Assembly (NCBI RefSeq): GCF_003369835.1
Contig: NZ_QPMJ01000005.1
Location: 1 to 64,000, forward strand
DNA: 64,000 nucleotides
Direction: 5' to 3'
Origin: Halorussus rarus
Lineage (GTDB): Archaea > Halobacteriota > Halobacteria > Halobacteriales > Haladaptataceae
The notes under the pieces were generated by a model that worked only from the letters and a program-made list of their open reading frames with translations, was not told where the DNA came from and made no database searches. Positions 51,894-60,485 of the stretch are shown piece after piece. The position numbers and the translations under genes are program-made. Positions within the stretch are counted from its first letter, which is position 1. Each line of letters opens with the position of its first letter.

Positions 51894-53666
51894 ATGGGGC
51901 TGAGGCTGCGGACCAAGTTCGTCGTCATCCTCGTGGCGATCACGCTCGTGCTGGGCGCGTCGGTCTACGTGACGCTGGAGTCGTACCAGCGCGACGCGGT
52001 GGCCGAGACGCGCGCGAGCGTCGACGAGACCGCCCGACTCGTCGCCGACCAGATCGACGCGTCGGTCCGCGACACCCGCGACGACGTGGGGAAGGTCGCC
52101 TCGCGACCGCGCGCGAGAGAGTTCGACGAGAGCGGCCGGTTCCTGGACGCGTTCCTGGCGAACTCGCCGTTCTACGCGGCGCAGGTCGTCGCCGCCAACG
52201 GGACGGTGGTCGCGTTCCGCGGCGACGTCTCGGCCGAACAGCGCCGGTCGGTCGTGGGCTCGGACCGCGGCGACGTCCCCTACGTCGCGCAAGCGCTCCG
52301 GGGACGGACCTACCTCGGTGACGTCCGGTACGTGGCCGAGACCGGCAAGCACGCCATCGTCTTCAGCGCGCCCATCATGCGGGGCGCCGAGGTCGAGGGC
52401 GGGCTCGTGGCCGCGATGTACCTCGACAACCAGACGGCGTTCGACCTGCTCCCGCCGCTGGAGACCAGCTCTCAGACGGTCGAGATCACCGGCAGCGGGG
52501 CGGTGCTCAGCGAGAGTCGCCGGACGTTCGGCGCGTCGGTCCGGAGTTCGGCGGTCGTCGAGTCGACCGGCTGGGAGGTGACCGTCACCAGGGACCGGAC
52601 CGCGCTCGACGCGCGGCTCCGACGGCTCGCGGCGTCCCAGGCCGCGGTGCTGGGCGTGCTGTTGCTGGCCATGGTGGGCTTCGGCTACTGGCAGTACGCC
52701 GTGAGCCTCCGACAGACCGAGCGGCTCCTCGCCGGGTTCGACAGGCTCGGCGAGGGCGACTACGACCACACGGTATCGCTGCGGGGCGGTTCCGAGTGGG
52801 AGCAGATGAGCGCCGGCTTCGACGAACTGGCGGGGACGCTGCGGGCCCGCGAGGCGGCGCTGCGCGAGCGCCAGCAGCGCCTCGAGGTCCTCTACCGCGT
52901 GCTCCAGCACAACCTGCGCAACCGGATGAGCGTCATCCTGAACTACGCGGACGTCGTGGAGGAGACGGCCGCCGACGAGGCGATGGCGAGCGCCGCCCGG
53001 ACCATCCGCGACGTCGGCTGGGAGGTCACGAGCCTGAGCCGGAAGGCCAGACAGATCCGGAACGCCATCGAGGCCGACCACGAGCGCCGGCCCATCGAGG
53101 TGACCGACCTCGTCGCCGAGGTGGTCGCCGACGTCGGCGAGGAGTACCCCGACGTCGAGGTGACCGCGTCGTTGCCCGATTCGGTTCGGGTGCTGGCGCT
53201 CCCGTCGCTGCGGCTGGCGGTCGAGAACGTCTGCGAGAACGCGTGCGAGCACAACGACAGCGCCGACCCGCGGGTCGAGGTCTCGGTCGCCACCGTCGAG
53301 CGCGACGGCGAGGGCCTGGAAGGACCAGGGAAGACGAGTGACGCGGGCGAGCAGGGGGGACTGGAACGCGCCCGGGCCGACCCGCACGACAGAGCCGGCT
53401 GGGTCAGCATCGCGGTGGCGGACAACGGCCCCGGCATCCCCGAGCAGGACCGGACCGCCATCGGCGAGGGCCGGGAGACCGACCTCGAACACGCGAGCGG
53501 GCTCGGCCTCTGGCTGACCTACTGGGTGGTCGACAACTCCGGCGGGCGGCTCCGGTTCGCCGAGAACGACCCGCGGGGCGCCGTGGTGACCCTGGAGCTA
53601 CCGCGCGCGTCACCCGACGGCGGGGCGGACGACGGGACGGCCGGCCGGGTCCGAGCCCGCGGGTAG
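51894..53666 (+). CDS. Membrane sensor histidine kinase (Cache-like sensor, HAMP)
   Basis: The 590-residue protein has a transmembrane helix at residues 9-27. An extracellular Cache-like sensor, about 28-245 (RDVPYVAQALRGRTYLGDV), is followed by a second helix (AAVLGVLLLAMVGFGYWQY), a HAMP linker and HisKA with His in VLQHNLRNRMSVILNYA. The ATPase domain has an N-box ENVCENACEHND, VADNGPGIP and GLGLWLTYWVV. Between the N-box and the DxGxG motif there is a 35-residue charged insertion. Its divergent neighbour is a HalX response regulator. Confidence 0.9.
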   Translation: MGLRLRTKFVVILVAITLVLGASVYVTLESYQRDAVAETRASVDETARLVADQIDASVRDTRDDVGKVASRPRAREFDESGRFLDAFLANSPFYAAQVVAANGTVVAFRGDVSAEQRRSVVGSDRGDVPYVAQALRGRTYLGDVRYVAETGKHAIVFSAPIMRGAEVEGGLVAAMYLDNQTAFDLLPPLETSSQTVEITGSGAVLSESRRTFGASVRSSAVVESTGWEVTVTRDRTALDARLRRLAASQAAVLGVLLLAMVGFGYWQYAVSLRQTERLLAGFDRLGEGDYDHTVSLRGGSEWEQMSAGFDELAGTLRAREAALRERQQRLEVLYRVLQHNLRNRMSVILNYADVVEETAADEAMASAARTIRDVGWEVTSLSRKARQIRNAIEADHERRPIEVTDLVAEVVADVGEEYPDVEVTASLPDSVRVLALPSLRLAVENVCENACEHNDSADPRVEVSVATVERDGEGLEGPGKTSDAGEQGGLERARADPHDRAGWVSIAVADNGPGIPEQDRTAIGEGRETDLEHASGLGLWLTYWVVDNSGGRLRFAENDPRGAVVTLELPRASPDGGADDGTAGRVRARG

Positions 53667-55307
53667 CGTCCGGGCCGACGATAGCGTCCGGTCCGGCGGT
53701 TCACCGACTGTCGCTCCTCCGCGCGAAGCCGACTCGTTCGTCGTGGTTCCCGGGCTGACCGTGACGTTCCCGGCGAACCGGTCGTTGACGTACAGCGCGT
53801 AGGTGCCCGGGTCGTCGAACGACTCGACGAACACCGTCTGGCGGGTGCCGTTGGGCGCGATGGAGAGCTCCCGGCGGTCGACCACGGCGTCTCCGCTGAG
53901 GAGCTTCACGACGTAGGTGCCGTCGGCGCCGCCGACGTTTGTCACCCGGACCAGGACCTCCGTGTCGTCGCCGGTGCGGATCTCGGTGACGCGCACGACC
54001 GCGTCGTCGATCTGGAACTTGGCCTGCTTGATGCCGGTCGCGAAGTCCGCCAGCCCCGTCGCCCGCGCCTCGTAGAAGTAGTGTGTGGGGCCCTCGTCGA
54101 CGAGCTGGGTCGGGAGTTCGGTCCACGTGCCGTTCTGCCGGGTGTAGAGGGTGACGTCCTCCGGTCCCGTCTCGTTCCCGGCCAGCTGGTCCTTGCGGAC
54201 GCGGAAGACGACGCTGACGTTCCGGAGGTCCTCGTCGGGGATGGTGCTGTTCATCGAGACGAACGCCGCGTCCTCGGTCCCGTCGTCCGGGTCGAACGGC
54301 GGCGTCCCCTCGAGCCGCTGGGTGCTTTTCGTCACGTTCAGCGTGAAGTTCTCGGTGCGCTCGGGGGTGAACGCGATGGAGTCGATCGCCACCGCGTCGT
54401 CGCGAGTGAGCGGCCACGAGACGTTCACCGACTGGGAGACGTTCGCCTGGACGTCCGTGACCGACACGTTCACGATGGTCCGGTCGGCCAGCACGGTCGA
54501 GGGCGAGACGTCGGCCACCATCGGCGTGTTCGTCAGCCAGACGTTGCGCTGGGGCTCGTCGGGGTCGTCGCTCATGACGTGGAGCGTCGCGAACCGCGAC
54601 CCCGATTCCGGCGGGTCGAACGTCACCGCGACGGTCCGGCTCCGGTCGGGTCCAATCGTGAACGGCCCCGCGTCGGCCACCTCGAAGGCGGTCCGGTCCG
54701 GACCGACGACGCTGACTGCCCGGACCGTCAGCGGCGCGTTCCCCTCGTTGGTCAGGGTGAGCGTCTCGGTGACCGGCCCGTCCGTCGCGTTCTCGAACCG
54801 GAGCGTCTCCGGTCGGACTTCCACGTCCGGCGCGAGCCCCGTCCCGCGGAGGTCGGCCGCGACCGCGTCGCCGTCGTCGGTCTCGACCCGGAGCGTCGCC
54901 GTCGCCGTCCCCGCCGACGCCGGCGCGAACGCGACCGCGATCACCCGGCTCTCGCCGGGTTCGAGCGTCCCCGGTCCGCCGCCCCGCAGCGTCTCGAACG
55001 CCGCGGCGTCCGGTCCCGCGACGGTCGTCTCCTCGATGGCGACCGGAGCGTCCCCCGCGTTGGTGACCGTGAGGAGTCGGGGAATCCGGTCGGTCGACGG
55101 CCCGCCGACCCGGACGCGCCCGAACTCGACGGCCTCCGGAGTCAGTTCGAGGTCGGACGCCTGGGCCGGACGGGCCGCGTCGGCGCGGCTCTCGGGCGGT
55201 CGGAGCGCGGCGGCAGGGACGACTACCGTCGAGACGACCGCGAGACACAGCAGCACCGCCATCGCGCTCCTCGCCCCTATTGTGGTAATCGGTATCATAC
55301 CACTCAT
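53610..55307 (-). CDS. Exported surface protein with ASH-like repeats and PGF-pre-PGF domain
   Basis: The 565-residue protein has a Sec signal (residues 10-36). Two choice-of-anchor-D/ASH-like immunoglobulin domains follow (VEFGRVRVGG...ITVTNAGDAPVAI and LRFENATDGPV...LTNEGNAPLTVRAV), then a PGF-pre-PGF-like domain (STIPDEDLRNVSVVFRVRK, then GTWTELPTQLVDEG), and a CARDB-like domain near the C-terminus. NVS/NVT sequons are frequent, as in glycosylated S-layer proteins. No PGF-CTERM motif or final membrane helix is present. The 3' end overlaps the histidine kinase gene by 57 bp, convergently. Confidence 0.75.
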   Translation of the reverse strand: MSGMIPITTIGARSAMAVLLCLAVVSTVVVPAAALRPPESRADAARPAQASDLELTPEAVEFGRVRVGGPSTDRIPRLLTVTNAGDAPVAIEETTVAGPDAAAFETLRGGGPGTLEPGESRVIAVAFAPASAGTATATLRVETDDGDAVAADLRGTGLAPDVEVRPETLRFENATDGPVTETLTLTNEGNAPLTVRAVSVVGPDRTAFEVADAGPFTIGPDRSRTVAVTFDPPESGSRFATLHVMSDDPDEPQRNVWLTNTPMVADVSPSTVLADRTIVNVSVTDVQANVSQSVNVSWPLTRDDAVAIDSIAFTPERTENFTLNVTKSTQRLEGTPPFDPDDGTEDAAFVSMNSTIPDEDLRNVSVVFRVRKDQLAGNETGPEDVTLYTRQNGTWTELPTQLVDEGPTHYFYEARATGLADFATGIKQAKFQIDDAVVRVTEIRTGDDTEVLVRVTNVGGADGTYVVKLLSGDAVVDRRELSIAPNGTRQTVFVESFDDPGTYALYVNDRFAGNVTVSPGTTTNESASRGGATVGEPPDRTLSSARTLPAGSDPAGRPVVRPAVG

Positions 55308-55443
55308 TTCGGGCTACGACAACCCCCGTCTTGTAGATACGGATGTCTCGGATTTCCGGTAGCAGGAGGTCGCCTCCGTACCGACGGTCCGGACGGACAT
55401 GGGGTGGCGAAGATTCACGTGGAGGTGTGTGGTATCGTATGGC

Positions 55444-57048
55444 ATGGAAGTCGTCATCGACAACGTGACCGACGGGGTAGTGGTCGTCGACGCCGACCTC
55501 CGGGTCACGTCGGCGAACGCCGTGGCGGCCGACCTCCTCGGGACCGACGCGGCGGCGCTCGTCGGAGCCGACCTCAGGGAGGCGTTCCCGCGGTCGGCGG
55601 CGGCGACGTTCCGCGAGCACTTCGGCGGAGAGGACCCGAAGCACGCGGAGGTCGCCTTCGAGGAGTACTTTCCGGACCTCGAGGCGTGGCTGGCCGTCAG
55701 GACGGTCGCGGCCGAGGAGGAGCTCGCGGTGTACCTCCGGGACGTCACCGACCGGAGGCGCCTCGAACGGGAGCTCGACGACCGCGAGCGGGAGCTGGTC
55801 CGACTCGGTCGGAACAACGCCATCGTCCAGCGCATCGTCCGGGACCTCGTCGGAGCGACGACCCGCGAGGAGATCGAACGGACGGTCTGCGAGCGGCTGT
55901 CGTCGAGCGACCGGTACGAGTTCGCCTGGATCGGCGAACTCGGGACGGGCGACGACGCGATCGCGCGGCGGGTCGCGGCCGGCGAGTACGAGGGCATCCT
56001 CGACCTCGTCGCCGAGGAGCGCGGCGACGCCGCGCCGGTCGGGCCCGAGCGCGCGGCCGTCGAGACGGGCGAGACGCAGGTCGTCGGACAGCTGGTCGAC
56101 GACGAGTCGGTGCCCGAGCCGGTCCGGCGCGAGGCGTTCGCGCGCGGGGTGCAGTCCAGCATCGCCGTGCCGCTCCGGTACGGCGGCACCACGTTCGGCG
56201 TCCTCGGCGTCTACGCGACCCGCCCGGACGCGTTCACCGACCGCGAACGCGGGAGCCTGGAGACGCTCGGCGTGGCCGTCGGATTCGCCATTAACGCGGC
56301 GCGCCAGCGCACCCTCCTGCTGTCGGACGCGGTGGTCGAACTCGCGTTCGACGTGACCGACTCGACGGCGTTCTTCGCGTCGGCCTCGGCCCGGCTCGAC
56401 TGCGAGATCGCCCTCGAGGGCATCGTCCCGCTGGACGAGCGCTCGCTGCTCGGGTACGTCCGGGTCGAGGGGGCGGCCCCGACGGACCTACACGACCTGG
56501 CCGCTGACCGAGCCGAGGTCGACGTCGGTCGCGTCGTCCACGAAGCCCCGGAGGAGGCCGGCGGGCTCGTCGAGGTCACGCTGTCGGGCGGGTCGCCGGT
56601 CCTCGTGCTGGTCGAGCGCGGCGCGACCGTCCGGACCGCCGAGTTCGACCGGGGCGCCGGGCGCGTCGTCGCGGAGATCGGAATCGGAGAGGACGTCCGG
56701 GAGATCGTCGAGGCCCTCGGTGAGGCGTTTCCGGCGTCCGAGCTCCGCTCGAAGCGCGAGCGCGAGCGGTCGGTCGAGACCGCCCAGGAGTTCCGGAGCG
56801 CGCTCCGCGAACGGCTCACCGACCGCCAGCGCGTCGCGCTCCGGACCGCGTACGTCGGCGGGTACTTCGAGTCGCCCCGAGACAGCACCGCCGAGGAGAT
56901 CGCCGCGGCGCTCGACGTCACCTCGCCCACGCTCCACTACCACCTCCGGGCGGGACAGCGCAAGCTGCTCGATGCCTTCTTCGACGACGAGGCGACGGTC
57001 GAACGACTCTCGGACGTCGACGAGTGGCGCGCGAGGACCGGCGAATGA
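55444..57048 (+). CDS. PAS-GAF-Bat HTH transcriptional regulator
   Basis: The ATG at 55444 (MEVVIDNVTDGVVVVDAD) starts a PAS domain directly; an ATG at 55399 would add 15 residues. Total length is 534. PAS spans residues 1-100, a coiled stretch follows, then a GAF domain at about 135-290 (SIAVPLRYGGTTFGVLGVYA). The Bat core follows at about 295-460, and the C-terminal HTH_10 at about 465-525 (LTDRQRVALRTAYVGGYF, then TSPTLHYHLRAGQRKLLD). These proteins are one-component sensors of light, redox or metabolites. It overlaps the next kinase gene by 4 nt. Confidence 0.85.
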   Translation: MEVVIDNVTDGVVVVDADLRVTSANAVAADLLGTDAAALVGADLREAFPRSAAATFREHFGGEDPKHAEVAFEEYFPDLEAWLAVRTVAAEEELAVYLRDVTDRRRLERELDDRERELVRLGRNNAIVQRIVRDLVGATTREEIERTVCERLSSSDRYEFAWIGELGTGDDAIARRVAAGEYEGILDLVAEERGDAAPVGPERAAVETGETQVVGQLVDDESVPEPVRREAFARGVQSSIAVPLRYGGTTFGVLGVYATRPDAFTDRERGSLETLGVAVGFAINAARQRTLLLSDAVVELAFDVTDSTAFFASASARLDCEIALEGIVPLDERSLLGYVRVEGAAPTDLHDLAADRAEVDVGRVVHEAPEEAGGLVEVTLSGGSPVLVLVERGATVRTAEFDRGAGRVVAEIGIGEDVREIVEALGEAFPASELRSKRERERSVETAQEFRSALRERLTDRQRVALRTAYVGGYFESPRDSTAEEIAAALDVTSPTLHYHLRAGQRKLLDAFFDDEATVERLSDVDEWRARTGE

Positions 57049-58169
57049 CGGGCGACGGCGCCCCTCGGAACGACGAGTCGCGCACGGAGACCGGCGACAC
57101 CGAATCTGCCGACTCCGCGCCGGTCGCCGACGCCTCGTCGGACGCAGAACTCTTTCGCGCGTTCCCCGACCCGCTGCTCCGCTACGAGCGCGAGGGGGAG
57201 GCGGCGGTCGTCCGGGCGGTCAACCCCGCGTTCGAGCGGACGTTCGCCGTCGGCGGGTCGGCGGTCGCCGGCGACCCGCTGGCCGACCACCTGCCGGTCG
57301 ACGCCGAGGCGGCGACCGCGGAGGACGTCCGGTCCCGCCTCGAGGACGGCGACGCAGTCACGGTCGAAACCCGGTGCGGAGAGGGGGACGAGCGGTGCCA
57401 CTTCCGACTCCGGACCGTCGACGACTCCGACGAGGCGGCGACCGTCGTGGTCTACACGGACGTCACCGACACCGAAAGGCGGGCGCGCGACCTCGAGGCC
57501 CGGGTCGAGCGGCTCGAGCGGTTCGTCGACGTCGCGGCCCACGACCTCCGGAATCCGCTCGACGTCGCCAAGATACGCGTCGAGGCGGCCCGCGATTCGC
57601 CCGAGGACGTCCACTTCGAGCGGGCCGAAGCCGCGCTCGATCGGATCCAACGCATCGTCCGGGACGTGCTTTCGGTCGGAAGCGCGGAACCGGACCTCGA
57701 CGAGGAGACGGCGCTGGAAGGGGTCGCGGAGGCCGCCTGGTCGACCGTCGACACCGACGCGGCGACGCTCGTGCTCGACGACGACCTTCCGACCGCGGTG
57801 GCGGATGCGGACCTCCTCCAGCACCTCTTCGAGAACCTGTTCCGGAACGCAGTGGAGCACGGCTCCACGAGCCCTCGCTCGCAGGCTCGCGAGGACGCGG
57901 TCGAACACGGCGACGGCGACGTGACCGTGCGGGTCGGCGACCTGCCGGACGGCTTCTACGTCGCCGACGACGGCCGCGGCGTCCCGCCTGCGGAACGCGA
58001 GCGCGTGTTCGACCCGGGCTACTCGACCGCGGACGGCAACACCGGGCTCGGACTGGTCATCGTCCAGCAGACCGTCGAGGACCACGGGTGGAGCGTCTCG
58101 CTCACCGAGTCCGAGTCCGGGGGAGCGCGCTTCGAGTTCACCGGGGTGCGGACGGACGGCCCCGACTGA
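57045..58169 (+). CDS. Soluble PAS histidine kinase
   Basis: The ATG at 57045 overlaps the stop of the Bat regulator (ATGA); the product is 374 residues. It has an acidic N-terminus, a PAS domain (FRAFPDPLLRYEREGEAAVV onward), HisKA with His in VDVAAHDLRNPLDVAKIR and an ATPase domain with NLFRNAVEHG, VADDGRGVP and TGLGLVIVQQTVEDHG. Within the ATPase domain AVEHG is repeated 16 residues apart, flanking STSPRSQARED. No membrane helix is seen. It lacks an adjacent receiver protein. Confidence 0.88.
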   Translation: MTGDGAPRNDESRTETGDTESADSAPVADASSDAELFRAFPDPLLRYEREGEAAVVRAVNPAFERTFAVGGSAVAGDPLADHLPVDAEAATAEDVRSRLEDGDAVTVETRCGEGDERCHFRLRTVDDSDEAATVVVYTDVTDTERRARDLEARVERLERFVDVAAHDLRNPLDVAKIRVEAARDSPEDVHFERAEAALDRIQRIVRDVLSVGSAEPDLDEETALEGVAEAAWSTVDTDAATLVLDDDLPTAVADADLLQHLFENLFRNAVEHGSTSPRSQAREDAVEHGDGDVTVRVGDLPDGFYVADDGRGVPPAERERVFDPGYSTADGNTGLGLVIVQQTVEDHGWSVSLTESESGGARFEFTGVRTDGPD

Positions 58170-58306
58170 CGACGCTTCCACCAATCGGTACCGTCGTACC
58201 GGGCAGAGTTACGAACTATCTAGAGGCGGTTCCCGCGCCGACGTCGCAAGCAATTAGAGCCCCGTTCTACCGGAGTCGGGGCCAAAACGACGATCGAGGG
58301 AGACAG

Positions 58307-58489
58307 ATGATAGACGAGCGCCACGAATCGGACGACCGGATCGCGCGGTACCCCGCCCGCGAGCCGTCGATCCCCGAGACCCACGACAGCATCGAACTGA
58401 CCGACCACGCGGTCGTCGTGTACGACCGAACCGACGCGGACCGGTGGCTCTGGTCCGACGCGGCCGTCCAACTGGAGAAGTGCCGCTGA
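58307..58489 (+). CDS. Small haloarchaeal protein (DUF7331-like)
   Basis: The 60-residue acidic protein ends SIELTDHAVVVYDRTDADRW then LWSDAAVQLEKCR. The pattern of a short disordered head followed by one beta-hairpin-like VVVYD...W segment resembles a widespread family of about 60-residue haloarchaeal proteins. Function is unknown. The start ATG at 58307 is preceded by GAGGGAG, a fair ribosome binding site. A longer frame running through it from 56720 is a shadow. Confidence 0.55.
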   Translation: MIDERHESDDRIARYPAREPSIPETHDSIELTDHAVVVYDRTDADRWLWSDAAVQLEKCR

Positions 58490-58543
58490 GCAGTCCCGGA
58501 GCCTCTTTCCCCAGGACCGAACGATGGTATATCGCTCGACGGT

Positions 58544-59152
58544 TTACTGTCCGTCGTCGGTCGAGTACCCCATCTCGAGCAGTTCGTCGAGGACGTCCGC
58601 GCGGTTGCGGAGCGCGGCGCGGTACACGGCTTCCCGGACGTCGAACTTCGGGATCGACCGGCCCAGGTCCGATTCGAGTTCCGTAACGAGGTCGCGCTCG
58701 CCCTCGACGACGTCGTCGTGGACGAAGAACGTCAGGCGCTCGTCGCGCTCGAACTGGACGGACTTGTCCTGCACCGCCCGGCGGACGATGTACGGCCGCT
58801 GGTGGCCCGACGAGTCGCCCGCGGACGACGGGGACCGTGACGAGGACGACGCCGAGGAATCCGGCCGAGAAGACGACGACGCGGGCGCCGAAGAGCCGGC
58901 AGTCGAGGGGGAGGAGGAGGTGTCGGTCTCGGACGCAGTGCTCGTCGTCGACTCGCCCTCGGCTGTCGCCGCTCGGCCCTCCGCCGTCCGAGCGGTCGAG
59001 TCCGCCTCCTCGGCGGCACTGTCCGCGCCGGCGTCGCCCGCTTGGGCTTCCGCGGCGGTGTCGCCGGCGTCGTCTGCCTCGTCACCGTCGTCCGTCTCGT
59101 CGGCGTCGTCGCTCCAGAGGTCGTCGCCCGACCCCGACTTGAGTCCGGTCAT
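58544..59152 (-). CDS. Putative partition partner protein downstream of ParA
   Basis: The 202-residue protein has a long Ser/Ala/Asp-rich disordered N-terminus (residues 1-115) and a small C-terminal domain, about 118-200: PYIVRRAVQDKSVQFERDE, then LTFFVHDDVVEGERDLV and FDVREAVYRAALRNRADVLD. The second half resembles a domain that follows ParA in haloarchaeal plasmids. It overlaps the parA stop by 4 nt. It is the natural candidate for the DNA-binding (ParB/ParR-like) partner, with the disordered tail stimulating the ATPase. That assignment is inference. Confidence 0.6.
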   Translation of the reverse strand: MTGLKSGSGDDLWSDDADETDDGDEADDAGDTAAEAQAGDAGADSAAEEADSTARTAEGRAATAEGESTTSTASETDTSSSPSTAGSSAPASSSSRPDSSASSSSRSPSSAGDSSGHQRPYIVRRAVQDKSVQFERDERLTFFVHDDVVEGERDLVTELESDLGRSIPKFDVREAVYRAALRNRADVLDELLEMGYSTDDGQ

Positions 59153-60045
59153 GCCCGGACCTCCGCGCGGTCGCGGTCGAGACTGCCCGGTTCCGGCGGG
59201 TCCGGCGCCTCGACGCCGCCCTCCGATTCGAGGTGCCGGGCGAGCTCGTCGAACTTCGCGAGGGTCTCCAGTTCGTAGTCGCGCTCTCGGTCGCGGTGCT
59301 CGCGCACGTACGCGTACGCGCTACAGTTCTCGCGCCAGCACCCTTCGAGCAGCGAGGTGCGGTCCCGGAGGACGACCGGGACGTCGAACCCCTGATCTTC
59401 GACCTCCTCGATGACGGCGCCCTGGTCGCGCGTCCCCTTGACGCGGTTCGGCACCGCCGCGAGGACGCCGATGTTGATCTCCAGCTGCGCTTCGAGGTTG
59501 GTCACGAGGTCGTTGAGCCCGCTCATCGAGGCCTGGCCCTTCCCCGACGGCTCGACTGGCATGACGAGGTTCCGGGTCGCGTCGAGCGCGTTGTAGAGGT
59601 GGGGCCCCGAACTCGCCGGCGGGTCGACGATGAGGACGTCGTACTGCTTGTGTACCTCCGCTTCCCGGAGGACCCGCTGGAGCTGTGTCCACATCGGGAA
59701 CGACTCGCCGAAGTCGCTCCGGGCCTCCTGTTCCTTGCGCAGCGTCTCGCCCAGGTCCTCGAGGCGGTTGTGCTCGGGGACGACGTCGACACCCTCCGCA
59801 GTGGACTCGATCAGGTCCACGAACTCCCCCTTCCCGCGACCCACGAGGTGGTGGACGAGCGTGTCGACCTCGCCGTCCGCGCGGTCGTGGTCGACGTCGA
59901 AGAGGTAGCTCAGGTCGCCGTCCTGGGGGTCGAGCGGGACCGCGAGGACGTCGAGACCGGCTCTGGCGTGCGCGACCGCCAAGTTCGCGGTGAGCGTCGT
60001 CTTGCCGACGCCGCCCGCTTCGCTGTAGACCGCGTACGATAGCAT
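59149..60045 (-). CDS. ParA/MinD-family partition ATPase
   Basis: The start MLSYAVYSEAGGVGKTTLTA at 60045 puts a deviant Walker A near residue 10. It is supported by a TATA box 27 nt upstream; the in-frame extension to 60222 runs into the repeat array. The 298-residue product shows VPLDPQDGDLSYLFD (Walker A' Asp), VLIVDPPASSGPHLYNALD (Walker B) and LVMPVEPSGKG. ParA ATPases position plasmid or chromosome DNA. With the overlapping partner gene and the upstream array it forms a complete-looking partition locus. Confidence 0.88.
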   Translation of the reverse strand: MLSYAVYSEAGGVGKTTLTANLAVAHARAGLDVLAVPLDPQDGDLSYLFDVDHDRADGEVDTLVHHLVGRGKGEFVDLIESTAEGVDVVPEHNRLEDLGETLRKEQEARSDFGESFPMWTQLQRVLREAEVHKQYDVLIVDPPASSGPHLYNALDATRNLVMPVEPSGKGQASMSGLNDLVTNLEAQLEINIGVLAAVPNRVKGTRDQGAVIEEVEDQGFDVPVVLRDRTSLLEGCWRENCSAYAYVREHRDRERDYELETLAKFDELARHLESEGGVEAPDPPEPGSLDRDRAEVRA

Positions 60046-60069
60046 GTACGGGTGCCATCGGAGACTTGG

Positions 60070-60078
60070 ATTATAAGT
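60070..60078 (-). promoter_or_regulatory. parA promoter
   Basis: TTATAA (read on the minus strand, within 60070-60078) lies about 27 nt before the parA ATG, giving a leaderless mRNA. The repeat array begins about 17 bp further upstream, so a protein covering the array would also block or modulate this promoter. Confidence 0.5.
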
Positions 60079-60094
60079 TTTCGTCAGACGTTTC

Positions 60095-60430
60095 GTTTGC
60101 ACCACTCGTTTGCTTGCTTCATTTGTAATCAACAATTGTAACTCGTATTTGGAACAACCATTTGTAACGCCATCTTGAAGCAGACGTTTGTGGCACCCAC
60201 ATGCAACAACAGATTCTAACAAGTGTTTGCGTCAACGAGTTCGTTCGGACGGCCGAAACTAGCAGTTCTAGCAACCGGACTGAGCGAACATTCGGATGAA
60301 TCACTCGGAGTAACTGGTTCCAGGAATCGTTTGCCGCAACCGGTTAGTGGGTGCCGACCAGTAATCGACACCCACCTGTTGGAACTAATACCAATGTTAC
60401 AACTAACCGTTTGTAACGGGCACTTGTAAC
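60095..60430. repeat. 13-bp periodic repeat array upstream of parA (candidate centromere/operator)
   Basis: A 9-bp core close to (A/G)TTTGNAAC recurs every 13 bp, with starts at 60095, 60108, 60121, 60134, 60147, 60160, 60173, 60186, 60199, 60212 and 60225. Clear cores are GTTTGCACC, ATTTGTAAT, ATTTGGAAC, ATTTGTAAC and GTTTGTGGC. The same register continues more weakly to 60342, for example AGTTCGTTC (60238) and GTTTGCCGC (60329). A second phase holds GTTACAACT (60396), GTTTGTAAC (60409) and ACTTGTAAC (60422). The region is AT-richer than its surroundings and carries no gene. It probably binds the partition partner protein. Confidence 0.7.
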
Positions 60431-60485
60431 AAACAGTGTAAGTAAGGCCGGGCGAGAAGAAGCTCGACGGGAAGACAAGTGTCCG

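Noticed and set aside
60095-60430. Possible CRISPR or IS terminal repeats
   Set aside because: Units are 13 bp with 9-bp cores, far too short and contiguous for CRISPR, and they lack the inverted ends and transposase of an IS.
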